DNA from: Proteobacteria bacterium UBA981
GTDB lineage: Bacteria; Pseudomonadota; Gammaproteobacteria; Ga0077536
Length of the DNA stretch: 64,000 bases
Direction: 5' to 3'
Assembly: GCA_002292285.1 (NCBI GenBank)
Contig: DBBP01000035.1
Location: 1-64,000, forward strand
Shown: positions 27,471 through 37,088 of the stretch, in pieces
Layout of the letters: each line of letters starts with the position of its first letter
How positions within the stretch are numbered: position 1 is the stretch's first letter
The notes under the pieces: generated by a model
Databases searched by the model: none
The model's input: only the letters and a program-made list of their open reading frames with translations
What the model was told of the DNA's origin: nothing
Translations under genes and position numbers: made by a program

Positions 27471-27827
27471 TCAGGCTCGTTTCTTCGCTTGGGTCGACAA
27501 ATCTTTGGCCGTCGGCTGTCCGCAATCGACCAGGCCCTCGCCTTCACCTTCACAGCAGTTTTCCGTCAAGAAATTCACCAGATCAGTCATCGACTCAAAG
27601 TTCGCGCTATAGATCAGTGAACGCCCTTCGCGACGGCACCTCACTACGCCCGAAACTTTAAGCTCCTTGAAGTGGAAAGACAGTGTCGACGCCGGGACAT
27701 CGAGTGCGTCAGCAACAGCCCCTGCAGCCATACCCGAACGCCCGGCGCGCACCAGCATGCGAAAGATATCGAGCCGGGTTTCGTGAGCCAGCGATACGAG
27801 CGCGCTGATTGCGTTTTGTTTTTCCAT
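27471..27827 (-). CDS. arsR: ArsR-family arsenic-responsive repressor
   Basis: 118 residues, winged helix-turn-helix: LAHETRLDIFRMLVRAG, GAVADALDVPASTLSFHFKE, and wing VRCRREGRSLIYSA. Cys candidates for As(III) binding are the C of VVRCRREG and the tandem CC in TENCCEGEG near the C-terminus, unlike the ELCVCDL site of E. coli ArsR. It represses the operon until arsenite binds. It starts 43 bases upstream of arsI on the same strand. The promoter places transcription almost at the ATG (see next entry). Confidence 0.92.
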   Translation of the reverse strand: MEKQNAISALVSLAHETRLDIFRMLVRAGRSGMAAGAVADALDVPASTLSFHFKELKVSGVVRCRREGRSLIYSANFESMTDLVNFLTENCCEGEGEGLVDCGQPTAKDLSTQAKKRA

Positions 27828-27833
27828 AATTCG

Positions 27834-27861
27834 ATTATAGTGGAATTATCGTATTGATCAA
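27834..27861 (-). promoter_or_regulatory. Promoter and candidate ArsR operator of the ars operon
   Basis: Read on the minus strand: TTGATC (27861-27856), 16 bases, TATAAT (27839-27834), then CGAATT and the arsR ATG. The -10 is a perfect match. The spacer and -10 contain an imperfect palindrome, CGATAATTCCACTATAATCG, a likely ArsR site. Transcription would begin at or next to the ATG. Confidence 0.7.
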
Positions 27862-28049
27862 CCTCGAATCTGCCAGACGTGTTTAGTGAGTATTCGATTT
27901 AGGCGTTTTTTTGATGCACGACTGCGAGAGTCCTAGTGCAGCAGGCATCGCACAGATGCAAAAATTATCGACTGGGGCCGACACCCAATTACAGCGCGCG
28001 TTAGAAGCGCGCCCACTTCGGCCATCTGGCGGGTCTCGCCCGGCTCTGC

Positions 28050-29657
28050 TTACTGCATTTTGAATCCGTCATATCCGCTATCACGGCAGTGGCGGAATTC
28101 CTCCAGGTAACGCGGCAGTCCGCCTGGGTACATCAACATCTCGCGCGATTTACCAGGAATGTTCGCGCCCATGTACCAAGAGTTCCCCTTCGGGAAAAGC
28201 GTCGCGTTGGTGAGATCCAAAATCGATTGCCGCCACGTTTCTTCAGCTTCCGGTTCAGCGTCAAACTCAGTCAATCCTTTGTCACGCATATGCACCAACA
28301 TGTCGATAATGCAGTCGCCCTGATACTCGGCACTCGACGGACCGTTGCAAAATCCGGTTGGCGCTTGCGGACCATAGCTGAACAGCAGGTTCGGGTAGCC
28401 AGAGGTCGCGACACCGAGATGCGTACGCACGCCGTTCGCCCATTTTTGACCGATGGTGCTGCCGTTGCCGTCGCTAAAGTTCATGTTCGCAATACTGCCT
28501 GTGACAGCGTCGAAGCCGCTGGCGTAGGCAATCACATCCAACTCATAGAACGCATCCGCAGTTTTGATCCCATTACGAACGATTTCCGTGATCGGATTGC
28601 GCTTGAGACAAACGAGATCGACGTTGTCATAGTTGAAAATATCGAAGAACCATTGTTCGAGCGACGGGCGCTTCACACCGAACGGGTGCGGCGCCGTTTC
28701 TGGCGCCAGAATCTCCGCCATCGCCGGGTCCTTGATACGGGAAGCGACTTTACGGCGCCAGAATTGGTAAGCCGTTTCGTTGGCCCGCTCATCAAGCAAC
28801 ACATCCTGGTAGGAACCCAGCCAGAAATTAAACCCGCCTGCTTCCCATAACGTCTCGTAGGTCGTGTCGCGCTCTGCGTCCGACACGTCGAACGCGGATT
28901 TCTCCATAAAGTCGAAATCGAAACCGCCGAAGGTGTGCTCACGGCGCTTGAATCGTCCGGGCCAGTCCCGTTTGCGCGCGCCCATATCATCTTCGGTGAA
29001 ATGGCACTGCCCCATCGGCAGATACATATTCGGCGTACGTTGGAAGACGACACAGCGGTCTGCTTCGCGTGCCGCTTCTTGAGCGATTTGTACGCCGCTC
29101 GCGCCCGTGCCGATGATGCCGACTTTCTTACCGCGGAAATCGATGCCTTCCTGTGGCCACAGCGCACTGTGACAAGCCTGGCCGGCGAACGAATCCTGTC
29201 CTGAGATTTGTGGAGTGAATGGCTTGGCCGCAAAGCCGGTGCAGGCGAGCACGAATTGAGCACTGTAATCGACACCCTTCTCCGTTTTCACGTGCCACCG
29301 TTTTTGGTGCTCGTCGAACGCCGCGTCCGTCACACGAGTGCTATAGGAGATATCCTTACTGACATCGCGTTTTTTATCGACGTGTTCGAAATAGGCGCGC
29401 ATCTCCGCCCAACCAGGAAAGCGCTCGCTCCAGTTCCAGTCCCCCCACAATTCGGGATCGGAATATTGGTAAATGTCGCAGTGCGTATCCACCCGCGCGC
29501 CGGGGTAGCAGTTCCAATGCCACACGCCGCCCACGCCGGGCGCAGCGTCGATGAGATGAACATCGAACCCCAGCTCGCGCAGCCTAAGGAGTAGATAGAT
29601 GCCGGAGAAGCCAGCACCGATAATTAAAACTTCATGTTCATTGGATGCGTGAGACAT
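28050..29657 (-). CDS. Baeyer-Villiger-type flavin monooxygenase
   Basis: 535 residues from the ATG at 29657, which has AGAAGGGA upstream; the longer frame to 29750 adds a non-family leader. FAD site IIGAGFSGIYLLLRL, NADPH site IIGTGASGVQIAQEA, and the fingerprint FAGQACHSALWP, which matches FxGxxxHxxxWP of Baeyer-Villiger monooxygenases. Such enzymes insert oxygen next to a ketone using NADPH and O2, giving esters or lactones (cyclohexanone/cyclopentanone and steroid ketone types). Cytosolic. Divergent from the amidohydrolase at 29971, which could hydrolyse a resulting lactone; that link is only inference. Confidence 0.93.
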   Translation of the reverse strand: MSHASNEHEVLIIGAGFSGIYLLLRLRELGFDVHLIDAAPGVGGVWHWNCYPGARVDTHCDIYQYSDPELWGDWNWSERFPGWAEMRAYFEHVDKKRDVSKDISYSTRVTDAAFDEHQKRWHVKTEKGVDYSAQFVLACTGFAAKPFTPQISGQDSFAGQACHSALWPQEGIDFRGKKVGIIGTGASGVQIAQEAAREADRCVVFQRTPNMYLPMGQCHFTEDDMGARKRDWPGRFKRREHTFGGFDFDFMEKSAFDVSDAERDTTYETLWEAGGFNFWLGSYQDVLLDERANETAYQFWRRKVASRIKDPAMAEILAPETAPHPFGVKRPSLEQWFFDIFNYDNVDLVCLKRNPITEIVRNGIKTADAFYELDVIAYASGFDAVTGSIANMNFSDGNGSTIGQKWANGVRTHLGVATSGYPNLLFSYGPQAPTGFCNGPSSAEYQGDCIIDMLVHMRDKGLTEFDAEPEAEETWRQSILDLTNATLFPKGNSWYMGANIPGKSREMLMYPGGLPRYLEEFRHCRDSGYDGFKMQ

Positions 29658-29970
29658 GTTCCCTTCTCTCCGATTAAATTCATCAATGTTGTGCGGAATC
29701 AGCCAGTGAATGCAGCGGCGTGGTCTGCGCGGCCCGGGATCTGGGCGCAAAACTCACCCGAGATGGCATTCCATCGACGTATTGCGCCGTACGCGCGTGA
29801 AAAGGTATCGAGCTTATTGTAAGTCTTGGATTTCGCGCCGGTCATTCAATCACAGGAGGCCGGCTTCGCGTCATAGTGGAAGTTTAGCAAAGGTGGTGAT
29901 ACTTCCCCCTTGCGCCCGGTATGCTCCCCTGCAAAGAGAGCATTAGCACCCAAATAGGAGTAGGCGTCTG

Positions 29971-30984
29971 ATGGAATTCGCTATTCGCGAAGACTGGCTC
30001 GCGCAGATTGAAGAGCCAGTACTCGATCCCGAGCGCATCATCGTTGATCCTCATCATCACTTTTTCGCGATTCGAGAGTCTTTCCAAAAATACGATTTGG
30101 CGAAACTACGCGCGGATTGTGCCGCCCACCGAGTTCAGCAAACCGTTTACCTGCAGTGCGGAGAAGGCTATCGCAAAACCGGTCCCGAAGCCCTCCTACC
30201 AGTGGGCGAGACCGAATGGGTCGACGCGATCGCGGTACGTGGACGACACGATCGCGACGCAACGCAGATCGGAGCCATCGTTGGTACCGCCGAACTGCGA
30301 CTCGGCGCTGCCGTGCGCGAGATCCTTGAAGCCCATCAAGCGGCGAGCCCGTTATTCCGCGGTATCCGTCAGGCAGCTGCATGGGACGCTTCTGATCTGG
30401 TGCCCAGCCGGCCTGGACTGACCGACGGCGCACTGTATCGAGCCCCTGACTTTCGCGCCGGGTTCGCAGTGCTGGCTGACATGGGTTTGAGTTTCGACGC
30501 CTGGCACTACCATCACCAGATCCCCCACCTCACAGATTTAGCACGGGCGTTTCCGGGTGCCGCCATCGTGCTCGACCACTTCGGCACCCCTCTCGGTGTG
30601 GGTCCTTATGCCGGACGCCACGACGAACTATTTGCAAGCTGGGCGGATGATTTGAGTGAATTGGCGACCTGCCCCAACGTTTCGCTAAAGCTCGGCGGGC
30701 TCGCCATGCCATGGAACGGATTCGGTTTCGAGGCGCGCGCGCTGCCGCCCACTTCTGATGACATAGTCGCTGCGCACCATCACTACTACGCCCATGGAAT
30801 CGAGGCGTTTGGGCCTGCACGTTGTATGTTCGAGAGTAATTTTCCGGTCGACAAATTTTCTGTGTCATACACCGTGCTGTGGAATGCGTTCAAGAAGATG
30901 AGCGCTGATTTGACTGAAGACGAGAAAGATCGTCTGTTTTGCGGCACGGCGTCGGAATTCTATCGATTGCAGCAACACGCTTAG
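29971..30984 (+). CDS. Amidohydrolase-2 family TIM-barrel hydrolase (lactonase-like)
   Basis: 337 residues. Metal-binding start RIIVDPHHHFFAIRES (HxH), then GIRQAAAWDAS, the His in FDAWHYHHQIPHLTDL, AIVLDHFGTPL and the C-terminal catalytic Asp region MFESNFPVDKFS. The pattern resembles L-rhamnono- or fuconolactonase-like and 2-pyrone-4,6-dicarboxylate lactonase-like proteins (amidohydrolase 2). It hydrolyses a lactone or decarboxylates an acid; the substrate is unknown. AATAGGAG lies about 8 bases before the ATG. Lies 313 bases from the divergent monooxygenase start. Confidence 0.88.
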   Translation: MEFAIREDWLAQIEEPVLDPERIIVDPHHHFFAIRESFQKYDLAKLRADCAAHRVQQTVYLQCGEGYRKTGPEALLPVGETEWVDAIAVRGRHDRDATQIGAIVGTAELRLGAAVREILEAHQAASPLFRGIRQAAAWDASDLVPSRPGLTDGALYRAPDFRAGFAVLADMGLSFDAWHYHHQIPHLTDLARAFPGAAIVLDHFGTPLGVGPYAGRHDELFASWADDLSELATCPNVSLKLGGLAMPWNGFGFEARALPPTSDDIVAAHHHYYAHGIEAFGPARCMFESNFPVDKFSVSYTVLWNAFKKMSADLTEDEKDRLFCGTASEFYRLQQHA

Positions 30985-31291
30985 TCGCGAGCTTAGATTA
31001 TCCAAGCTGCGTTTCGGCATCGCCCCCCGGCGGTTCCGGATGTAGCCGCCGATGTACGGCGCGCTCGAACATGCTCATGCGACTCTCGGTAGGAGATCCG
31101 CGAACAGCTCGTCCGGGAGCTGACAACGCTACAGCCTGACATCTCCGTAGTCGACGCAACGAGAGGCTGCGGGGGGAGTCAGGTATGCAGCCCGGTTTGC
31201 TCACGAGCCATCATGATGTCCCAGAGAGCTCACCGGCCACACATCAAATAATGCGATGCCCTACATTCGCTTTCGTCGAAAAAGCCGACGA
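30985..31291. other. Noncoding stretch between convergent genes
   Basis: About 305 bases with no recognised gene. Confidence 0.45.
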
Positions 31292-31792
31292 TTAGCTCGC
31301 GCCCATCAGCTCGATGAAATATTCAATGCCGAGTTCGCTAACTTCGTTGGTTGCCGGATCTTGACTACGCAACAGAACGTCCTGACCTGGCTCACCAATC
31401 AGCACGGCGAAAACCGTGAATCCGGTGTCGCCCGTTTCCGGGAAGTGCGTTGAGCCGACTTGCTCGACTGCAAGGCCACCTGGCTTGAGATGCACATCGC
31501 CATAGTTCCAATCACCGTCCAGGGTGTAGGCAAATGCGCGGCAGCGATGTTCGTGCATGGGAAAGTTCTGGTTCGGCCCGAGTTGGTAGAGAAAAGCTGC
31601 TGTGTTGCTCGCTCGATCGGCATAAAGCACCTTAATCGCCGAGCCGCTGTAGCCTTCCATTGGGACCCATGCGCGGGAGTCGTCATCTACGAACGTATCG
31701 CCAGGTCGCATAATTGCGGGCCATGGCCCGTTGCTTTGTAACGGTGGTGGCACGTCATCATCAATGCCTGTCTGGGTCGGGTTCGTCGCCAT
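31292..31792 (-). CDS. Cupin-domain protein
   Basis: 166 residues. A cupin barrel in the middle: QLGPNQNFPMHEHRCRAFAY carries two His ligands, DGDWNYGDVHLKPGGLAVEQ the strand turn, and VGSTHFPETG the third His. The N-terminus (PWPAIMRPGDTFVDDDSRAW) resembles ChrR-like and acetylacetone-dioxygenase-like cupins. Cytosolic. AAGGAG precedes the ATG. It may be a metal-dependent dioxygenase or a binding protein; undecided. Confidence 0.82.
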   Translation of the reverse strand: MATNPTQTGIDDDVPPPLQSNGPWPAIMRPGDTFVDDDSRAWVPMEGYSGSAIKVLYADRASNTAAFLYQLGPNQNFPMHEHRCRAFAYTLDGDWNYGDVHLKPGGLAVEQVGSTHFPETGDTGFTVFAVLIGEPGQDVLLRSQDPATNEVSELGIEYFIELMGAS

Positions 31793-32198
31793 GAAACTTC
31801 TCCTTGGTGGTCAGTTGTGCGCCAACACTAAAGAAATGACGGGCGATAAAACGGAGAGACGCGGAGATTAAGAGTAAACAGCCAGGTCAATGTTTTTACG
31901 CGTCGCGGGCGCATGGGAGTCCCAATTGTGAACTTGATCGGTACAACGTGCCATTGAATTTTTCGTGACGCGGAACTGTTCTTTCTAATCAGCTCGGTCA
32001 GGTCGTGGTTCATAGTGACGACTTCGGATTTGGGCGACTTCGTACCAGGCAAGACCTATGTGTCAGATTTCGGTCGGTTGTACCCAATGGCGACTGGCTA
32101 TCGGCCTAACCAAAATTCGATTAGCAAAACGACGGTACCCAGCTTCTCTAAACGACCCGATGTGGCCAACATTGCGTTTTAGCAGTGCGGACAGACCG
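31793..32198. other. Noncoding stretch
   Basis: About 405 bases between two minus-strand genes, no recognised gene. Confidence 0.45.
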
Positions 32199-34526
32199 CT
32201 AGCTGTTCGAAACACCGGCAACAGGCGGTTCTGTTTGCCGGTCGTCGAGTTTCATCAACAACGGTGGCAAAAACAGCAGAACTGTTGCTAACGCACAGGC
32301 GATCACAATAGCGACTGACAGACCCATCTTCGAGTTCATCCCGAAATGCGACGTTGCCAGGACCATAAAGCCCACGACCAACACGACTGTGGTAACAATC
32401 AGGGCACGACCGACCGTATTAAACGCATACTTCACCGCCTGTTCTGCGGACAGGTCTTGCTCGCGCCGGGCGCGCAGATATTTGCTTAAGAAATGCACCG
32501 TGTCGTCGACGACGATACCAAAAGTCATGCTGGCGACCACCGACAAGGCCATGCCAATCTCGCCGTTGATCATTCCCCAGATTCCGAAACCCATACCGAT
32601 CGGCGCCAGGTTCGTCACAAGACTGAGCGCACCAATTCTGAACGAACGTAACGCCGCGATGATCACAATCGAAATCAGCCCGAGCGCGAGCGTTGTACCG
32701 AATACCATGGTGATGGCGTTGCGGCGCATCAGATGGGTGAACATCATGATCATGCTGGAGCCATCATCGTGACCAATCTGCGGCGCATGTTCATCGAGCC
32801 AACGACTGGCTCTTTGGCTGATGTCCAAAGTTTCATCGATAGTCGTAGGGCGTAGTGTAGCGACCACTCGCGTGGCGGATTTGTCGACATTAATTTGATT
32901 GTTCAAGTCGAGACCGAACGGCAGTGACATTTCGTAGAGCAGCAAGTACTGCGCCGCCAGTTCGCGGGAATCAGGGAGCTTGTACATCGCCGGATCGTCG
33001 CCGTGCATATTCTTGTTCAAACGCTTCATTGTCGGCGTGATTGAGCTGATATGTTCGGCCTCAGGCTGGCTGGCGAACCATTCCACGAACTCATCGACAT
33101 GGCGGAGAAACTCGGGGTTACTGATACCTCCGGACTCCCCAGCGTCCAGCGAGAAGTGAATGGTGTAGAGTCCGGTCAGATTATCGATCATGAAATCGCT
33201 GCCAATGCGAAATTCCATGGTTTCATCGAAATACTCGAAGAACATCTCGTTGAATTCGTTGCGCGGAACATTGGCGACCAAACCGAGAATGACCGCAGCC
33301 ATCCCCCACAGTAAACCGCGCTGACGCCGCACAACGAAATTCGCGAACGCGCTGATCTTCTCATCGGCGCTGGATTGCTGGCGGATGCGACCGGTCGGCA
33401 GTACCGCCAGCAGCGCGGGTAAAAAGGTGATAGCGAGGACGAATGAGATCAGCACCCCAATCGCAACTGTCGTACCCATCATTTTGAACGGCGGGGACTC
33501 GGAAAAATTCATACTGAGAAATCCGATCGCAGTCGTAACGCTTGCCAGCGAGATGGGGTTGATGTTGATGCGTAAACTTTCTTCGATGGCCTCGTTTTTA
33601 CCGAGGCCGGCGCGTAGCTCGTGAAAGTACGAAATGAGTATGTGGACTGAATTCGCGATCGCCACAGTGAGAATGATATTCGGCGTCCCGGCGCCCGTTG
33701 GCGTAATTGGAAAGCCGAGATAGCCCGATATTCCCATTGTGGCGCCAACTGACATCGCGAAAACCAGAATGGTTGCCACTGTACCGACGAGTCCACCGGC
33801 AAGTAATGCGATGAGTACAAACATGACGCCAAAACTGATTGGCGCAAGCACGCTCATGTCATGGATGGCCGCTTCGCTCGCCGCGACATGAAAAGCACCC
33901 ATGCCCGTGATGTAAATATCGACTTCCGGGTCAATCGATTTTATTTCTTCGGCAAGCGCGCGCACCGATTTGATCATCAGCGGCTGCTCTTCCGTTTCGT
34001 TAATACCGGGCAGCAGGATATTGATGTTTACCGCGGTCACCTTCGCATCTTCGGCGAGCAGGAACTTCCTGAGCAGGGGCTCCGCAAGCGCGATAGATTT
34101 GACCTTTGCAAGTTGTTCGTCGCTGAGACTGGTGGCGTCTTTGATTAGGTCGGCAACAACCAGATCGTCTTCGACCGCTTCGGTGTGCTGAAAATTAGTG
34201 ATCGAATCAACACGATTGGCGAACGGAATTTGCCAGGCTTTTTCGGTGAGGGTTTCTACCAGGCTCAGAATCTCGCGATCAAATACTTCGCCGCCTTTGG
34301 GAGCCAGCACCATCATCACCGAGTCATCTTTGGTGTAAGTGTTCTCGAGCGATTCGAACGCGACGAGATGCGGATCTGTGGGTCCGAAGTACGCGCGATA
34401 GCTATTGGTAATCGTAAGGTGCCGCGCACCACTGGCCGCGAGTGCGACCAGCACGACGCTAATGATGATGATCGGCAGGCGAGCGCGGACGACCCAGCTG
34501 GCGAAACGCGATTCCAATTCGTGCAT
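32199..34526 (-). CDS. RND-superfamily exporter (MMPL/HAE3 type)
   Basis: 775 residues with the duplicated RND layout: TM1 at about residues 15-35 (ARLPIIIISVVLVALAASGA), a periplasmic domain with AYFGPTDPHLVAFESLENTY, TM2-6 (TGMGAF to LPALLAVLPTG), then TM7, a second periplasmic domain and TM8-12 (FGTTLALGLISIVIIAAL to LLFLPPLLMKLDD). It lacks a linked membrane-fusion or outer-membrane partner, as usual for HAE3-like and MMPL exporters, which move lipids, hopanoids or similar hydrophobic compounds. Divergent from the LysR regulator, across about 390 bases, which may control it. Confidence 0.9.
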   Translation of the reverse strand: MHELESRFASWVVRARLPIIIISVVLVALAASGARHLTITNSYRAYFGPTDPHLVAFESLENTYTKDDSVMMVLAPKGGEVFDREILSLVETLTEKAWQIPFANRVDSITNFQHTEAVEDDLVVADLIKDATSLSDEQLAKVKSIALAEPLLRKFLLAEDAKVTAVNINILLPGINETEEQPLMIKSVRALAEEIKSIDPEVDIYITGMGAFHVAASEAAIHDMSVLAPISFGVMFVLIALLAGGLVGTVATILVFAMSVGATMGISGYLGFPITPTGAGTPNIILTVAIANSVHILISYFHELRAGLGKNEAIEESLRININPISLASVTTAIGFLSMNFSESPPFKMMGTTVAIGVLISFVLAITFLPALLAVLPTGRIRQQSSADEKISAFANFVVRRQRGLLWGMAAVILGLVANVPRNEFNEMFFEYFDETMEFRIGSDFMIDNLTGLYTIHFSLDAGESGGISNPEFLRHVDEFVEWFASQPEAEHISSITPTMKRLNKNMHGDDPAMYKLPDSRELAAQYLLLYEMSLPFGLDLNNQINVDKSATRVVATLRPTTIDETLDISQRASRWLDEHAPQIGHDDGSSMIMMFTHLMRRNAITMVFGTTLALGLISIVIIAALRSFRIGALSLVTNLAPIGMGFGIWGMINGEIGMALSVVASMTFGIVVDDTVHFLSKYLRARREQDLSAEQAVKYAFNTVGRALIVTTVVLVVGFMVLATSHFGMNSKMGLSVAIVIACALATVLLFLPPLLMKLDDRQTEPPVAGVSNS

Positions 34527-34919
34527 TAAACGGGCTTCCTGGCGTGTGTTATTCGGTTCCGGCTATCGTTAGAAAGCGCGGCCGTGGTAGTCGATGTTAT
34601 TTCTCGGCCGACAGACGCGGTCGATACTGCGTAACTCAACCGCCCGGCTGGTGCCCTCAATCCCGTTGCGGCGCCGGAAATTCCACGTCCGTGAAATTGG
34701 GGGCCCGGCACAAGGGAGCTGGAGAGACGACGCAGAACCCTAGGCAGATTTATCCAGCGCGTCCGCGCGGGGATCAAAGCCGCTTAGCTGACTGCTAAAT
34801 AAAACTATACTGAATGAGCTAATGATCGTGCCGGTTATAGTGCGCAATGTACTGATACTAAAGCGTTCTGACAAACGAGTATCATTGCTCTTCACGCAAC
34901 AATATCTAATCTGAAGCTC
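34527..34919. promoter_or_regulatory. Divergent control region between RND exporter and LysR gene
   Basis: About 390 bases with no gene. Near the lysR start there is a perfect inverted repeat TGATACT (34853-34859) and AGTATCA (34878-34884) with 18 bases between, a candidate regulator site. The lysR ATG follows 35 bases later. Confidence 0.5.
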
Positions 34920-35846
34920 ATGGATGACTTACCGTCACTCAATGGATTACGCGCCTTTGAGGCGGCCGCCCGGCATTTGAGCTTTGCCCGCGCTGCCGAA
35001 GAATTGCACGTAAGTCCCGCCGCAGTGAGTCATCAGATTCGCACACTCGAAGACCAGCTCGGCGTCCAGCTATTCCGCCGCCTGAATCGGGCGGTTGTAT
35101 TGACCGAGGCCGGTGCGCTGGCGTTTCCGGGTATACGCGGCGGCTTCGAAGAACTTCGCCGGGCGCTGCGACAACTCGATAAGCGAGCAGGTGGCGAGCG
35201 GGTGGTGGTGGTCACGGTCGCCCCGGCTTTCGCATCCAAGTGGTTGGTACCACGGCTGGCGGCATTCATCGCGCGCTATCCCGAAATCGATCTGCGCATA
35301 GGCACCACCATGGCGACCGTAGACCTGGCGAGCGGTCAAGCCGACGTTGCCGTGCGCTACAACCTCGGTAACAACGATGGTTTGGTGTCGGACAAACTAC
35401 TGGACGAAGTGGCCACGCCGATGTGCCGCCCCGAATTACTGGACGGTAGTCCGCCGTTACAAAAACCCGCCGATTTGGCTAACCACACCCTGATCCACGA
35501 CGACTCCCTGGCACGGGTCTGGCCGGGCACACCGGGCTGGACGAAATGGCTGGCACGCGCGGGACTTCCCGATTTGAACGCAAGTGGCGGGCCGCATTTC
35601 GAGCATTCCGACCACTGCATTGACGCGGCTATCGCTGGCTCCGGGGTAGTTCTGGGCCGCAAAACGATGGCCCGGCGCGACTTGGAGTTGGGTCATCTTG
35701 TCGCGCCGTTCGATATCGACATCCCCTTTCCCGGGAGCATGTATAGCGTCACGACGCTTGAGAAGGCGAGCAACCCCAACGTTCGGGCATTCCGCGACTG
35801 GCTGTTGGCCGAGGCCGTTGAAGCCGACCTCGGGGCAGCTGATTAA
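34920..35846 (+). CDS. LysR-family regulator, GcvA-like
   Basis: 308 residues. N-terminal helix-turn-helix in LNGLRAFEAAARHLSFARAA and EELHVSPAAVSHQIRTLEDQ with LGVQLFRRLNRAV, then the effector domain with TVAPAFASKWLVPRLAAFIA and HFEHSDHCIDAAIAGSGVVL, features shared with GcvA/AmpR-type LysR proteins. The effector is unknown. It is likely to autoregulate and act on the divergent RND exporter or on a distant operon. Confidence 0.92.
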   Translation: MDDLPSLNGLRAFEAAARHLSFARAAEELHVSPAAVSHQIRTLEDQLGVQLFRRLNRAVVLTEAGALAFPGIRGGFEELRRALRQLDKRAGGERVVVVTVAPAFASKWLVPRLAAFIARYPEIDLRIGTTMATVDLASGQADVAVRYNLGNNDGLVSDKLLDEVATPMCRPELLDGSPPLQKPADLANHTLIHDDSLARVWPGTPGWTKWLARAGLPDLNASGGPHFEHSDHCIDAAIAGSGVVLGRKTMARRDLELGHLVAPFDIDIPFPGSMYSVTTLEKASNPNVRAFRDWLLAEAVEADLGAAD

Positions 35847-35993
35847 GCTGGACTCCGGGGCTCGCTCGCGCTGAGTGCGGTGACGGCGTGCGCTTTTCGA
35901 ATTGCGGTACTGGGCGAGCACCTGTTCGACTACCGTTGCATCAGGTTCTCGACTCAATTAGGTCCGGACGTCCTGCCCGGGCCGGACATCCAG

Positions 35994-36686
35994 CTAGAAT
36001 GTGTGAAAAAGAGAAAATTGGAGTTGTCCTTTGTCAGCGCGTTCTGTTTCCTGGTGCATATAGCCGAATTGAAATCTCGCCTTATCCGTTACGCTATAGC
36101 CCAGCGCCAGATAGGTGCGATTACGATCGAATACGCCCACGCTCCGGTTGTTACCAATGTCGTTTTCCAGATTCAGAAACACTTCATTGTAAAAAGAGAC
36201 ATAGAGACTGCCCCTGCTGAGATCACTTTTGTTCAGTGGGTAATTCACATTAAGGAAATAGCGAAAGCGGTTTCGAAAATCCTGATTTTCTACCCACCGC
36301 TGCTCCAGCCGCAGGCGATGGGTCACGAGAAATTTCTCACCGAACCGCTGAGGTATCGAGGCTTCCTGATAAATTCGACTCTCCTCAGTCGAAGCACCGG
36401 AAGATCCAAAAACACCGCTCTCGATATGAGCGTAGCCGAAGGTATATTTGGCACTACTGTTTTCCGGCGACCAGGTTGCGCCGCCGCGAATCAGCAGTTG
36501 TTCCAAATCGCCGCCCAAGTCCCAGTTTCGATGCTGAATGTCGCCCTGAAATCCGAACTGACTGGCGGGCAGAGTCGCGTTCCAGAGGTACATGTACCAC
36601 GCCCCAACTTGATCCTCGTCAACTTCGGCGCACGCCAGCGTGGGCAAAGCAAACAAAACGCAGATCCTGAATATTCTTCTTAGCAT
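35994..36686 (-). CDS. DUF2490 outer-membrane beta-barrel protein
   Basis: 230 residues with a signal peptide (MLRRIFRICVLFALPTLACA). The mature part alternates aromatic and polar residues in strands (QVGAWYMYLWNATLPASQFG, FRYFLNVNYPLNKSDL, FQFGYMHQETERA) and ends LQFSLFHTF, with a terminal Phe as in outer-membrane barrels. This is the pattern of DUF2490, whose function is not known. Convergent with the LysR gene. Confidence 0.88.
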   Translation of the reverse strand: MLRRIFRICVLFALPTLACAEVDEDQVGAWYMYLWNATLPASQFGFQGDIQHRNWDLGGDLEQLLIRGGATWSPENSSAKYTFGYAHIESGVFGSSGASTEESRIYQEASIPQRFGEKFLVTHRLRLEQRWVENQDFRNRFRYFLNVNYPLNKSDLSRGSLYVSFYNEVFLNLENDIGNNRSVGVFDRNRTYLALGYSVTDKARFQFGYMHQETERADKGQLQFSLFHTF

Positions 36687-37088
36687 TGTGACTCCGTAGG
36701 TTCATCTCGGTTCGACCGGCGAGTTTAACTCTGGACGTGTCTGTTCTTTGTCGAAACAAAAGGACCGGCGTCATTTTCTATCCAGCGCTGAGCCCCGACA
36801 GTCGCAAAATATAAACGACCGCGCCATGTTTTTGTGCGCCTTCCGCTTAATAACAGTCAGGTTTCGTGCCTTTTGATTACGCTTCGACGTGTAAAGCGCG
36901 CATCTGATTTCTGAGGCGCTGCATCGGTAGCTCAACAACTGTCCAGTCAGCCCGACGCGAAGACGTCCTGGATTTGCGCAGGGCTTCACGTCTGTACGGG
37001 CATCCCTTGATCTGGATCAACTGGGAAAAGCGCGAACAGCGGACGATTTCTCCTCCAGGACGAAATTGATTGGCAGGAGACCGGCGGC
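36687..37088. other. Noncoding stretch with FNR-type box
   Basis: About 400 bases, no gene recognised. Its 3' end is the control region of the monooxygenase gene at 37089. Confidence 0.5.
37008..37021. promoter_or_regulatory. Perfect FNR/ANR/Dnr-type box
   Basis: TTGATCTGGATCAA matches the TTGAT-N4-ATCAA consensus at all ten fixed positions. It ends 67 bases before the ATG at 37089, so a class II activated start (box centre at -41.5) would give a leader of about 33 bases. The sensor could respond to oxygen (FNR/ANR) or NO (Dnr). Confidence 0.75.

Noticed and set aside
36920..36980. tRNA-like stretch (GGTAGCTCAAC)
   Set aside because: Only an A-box-like string; no T-arm sequence or cloverleaf can be drawn.
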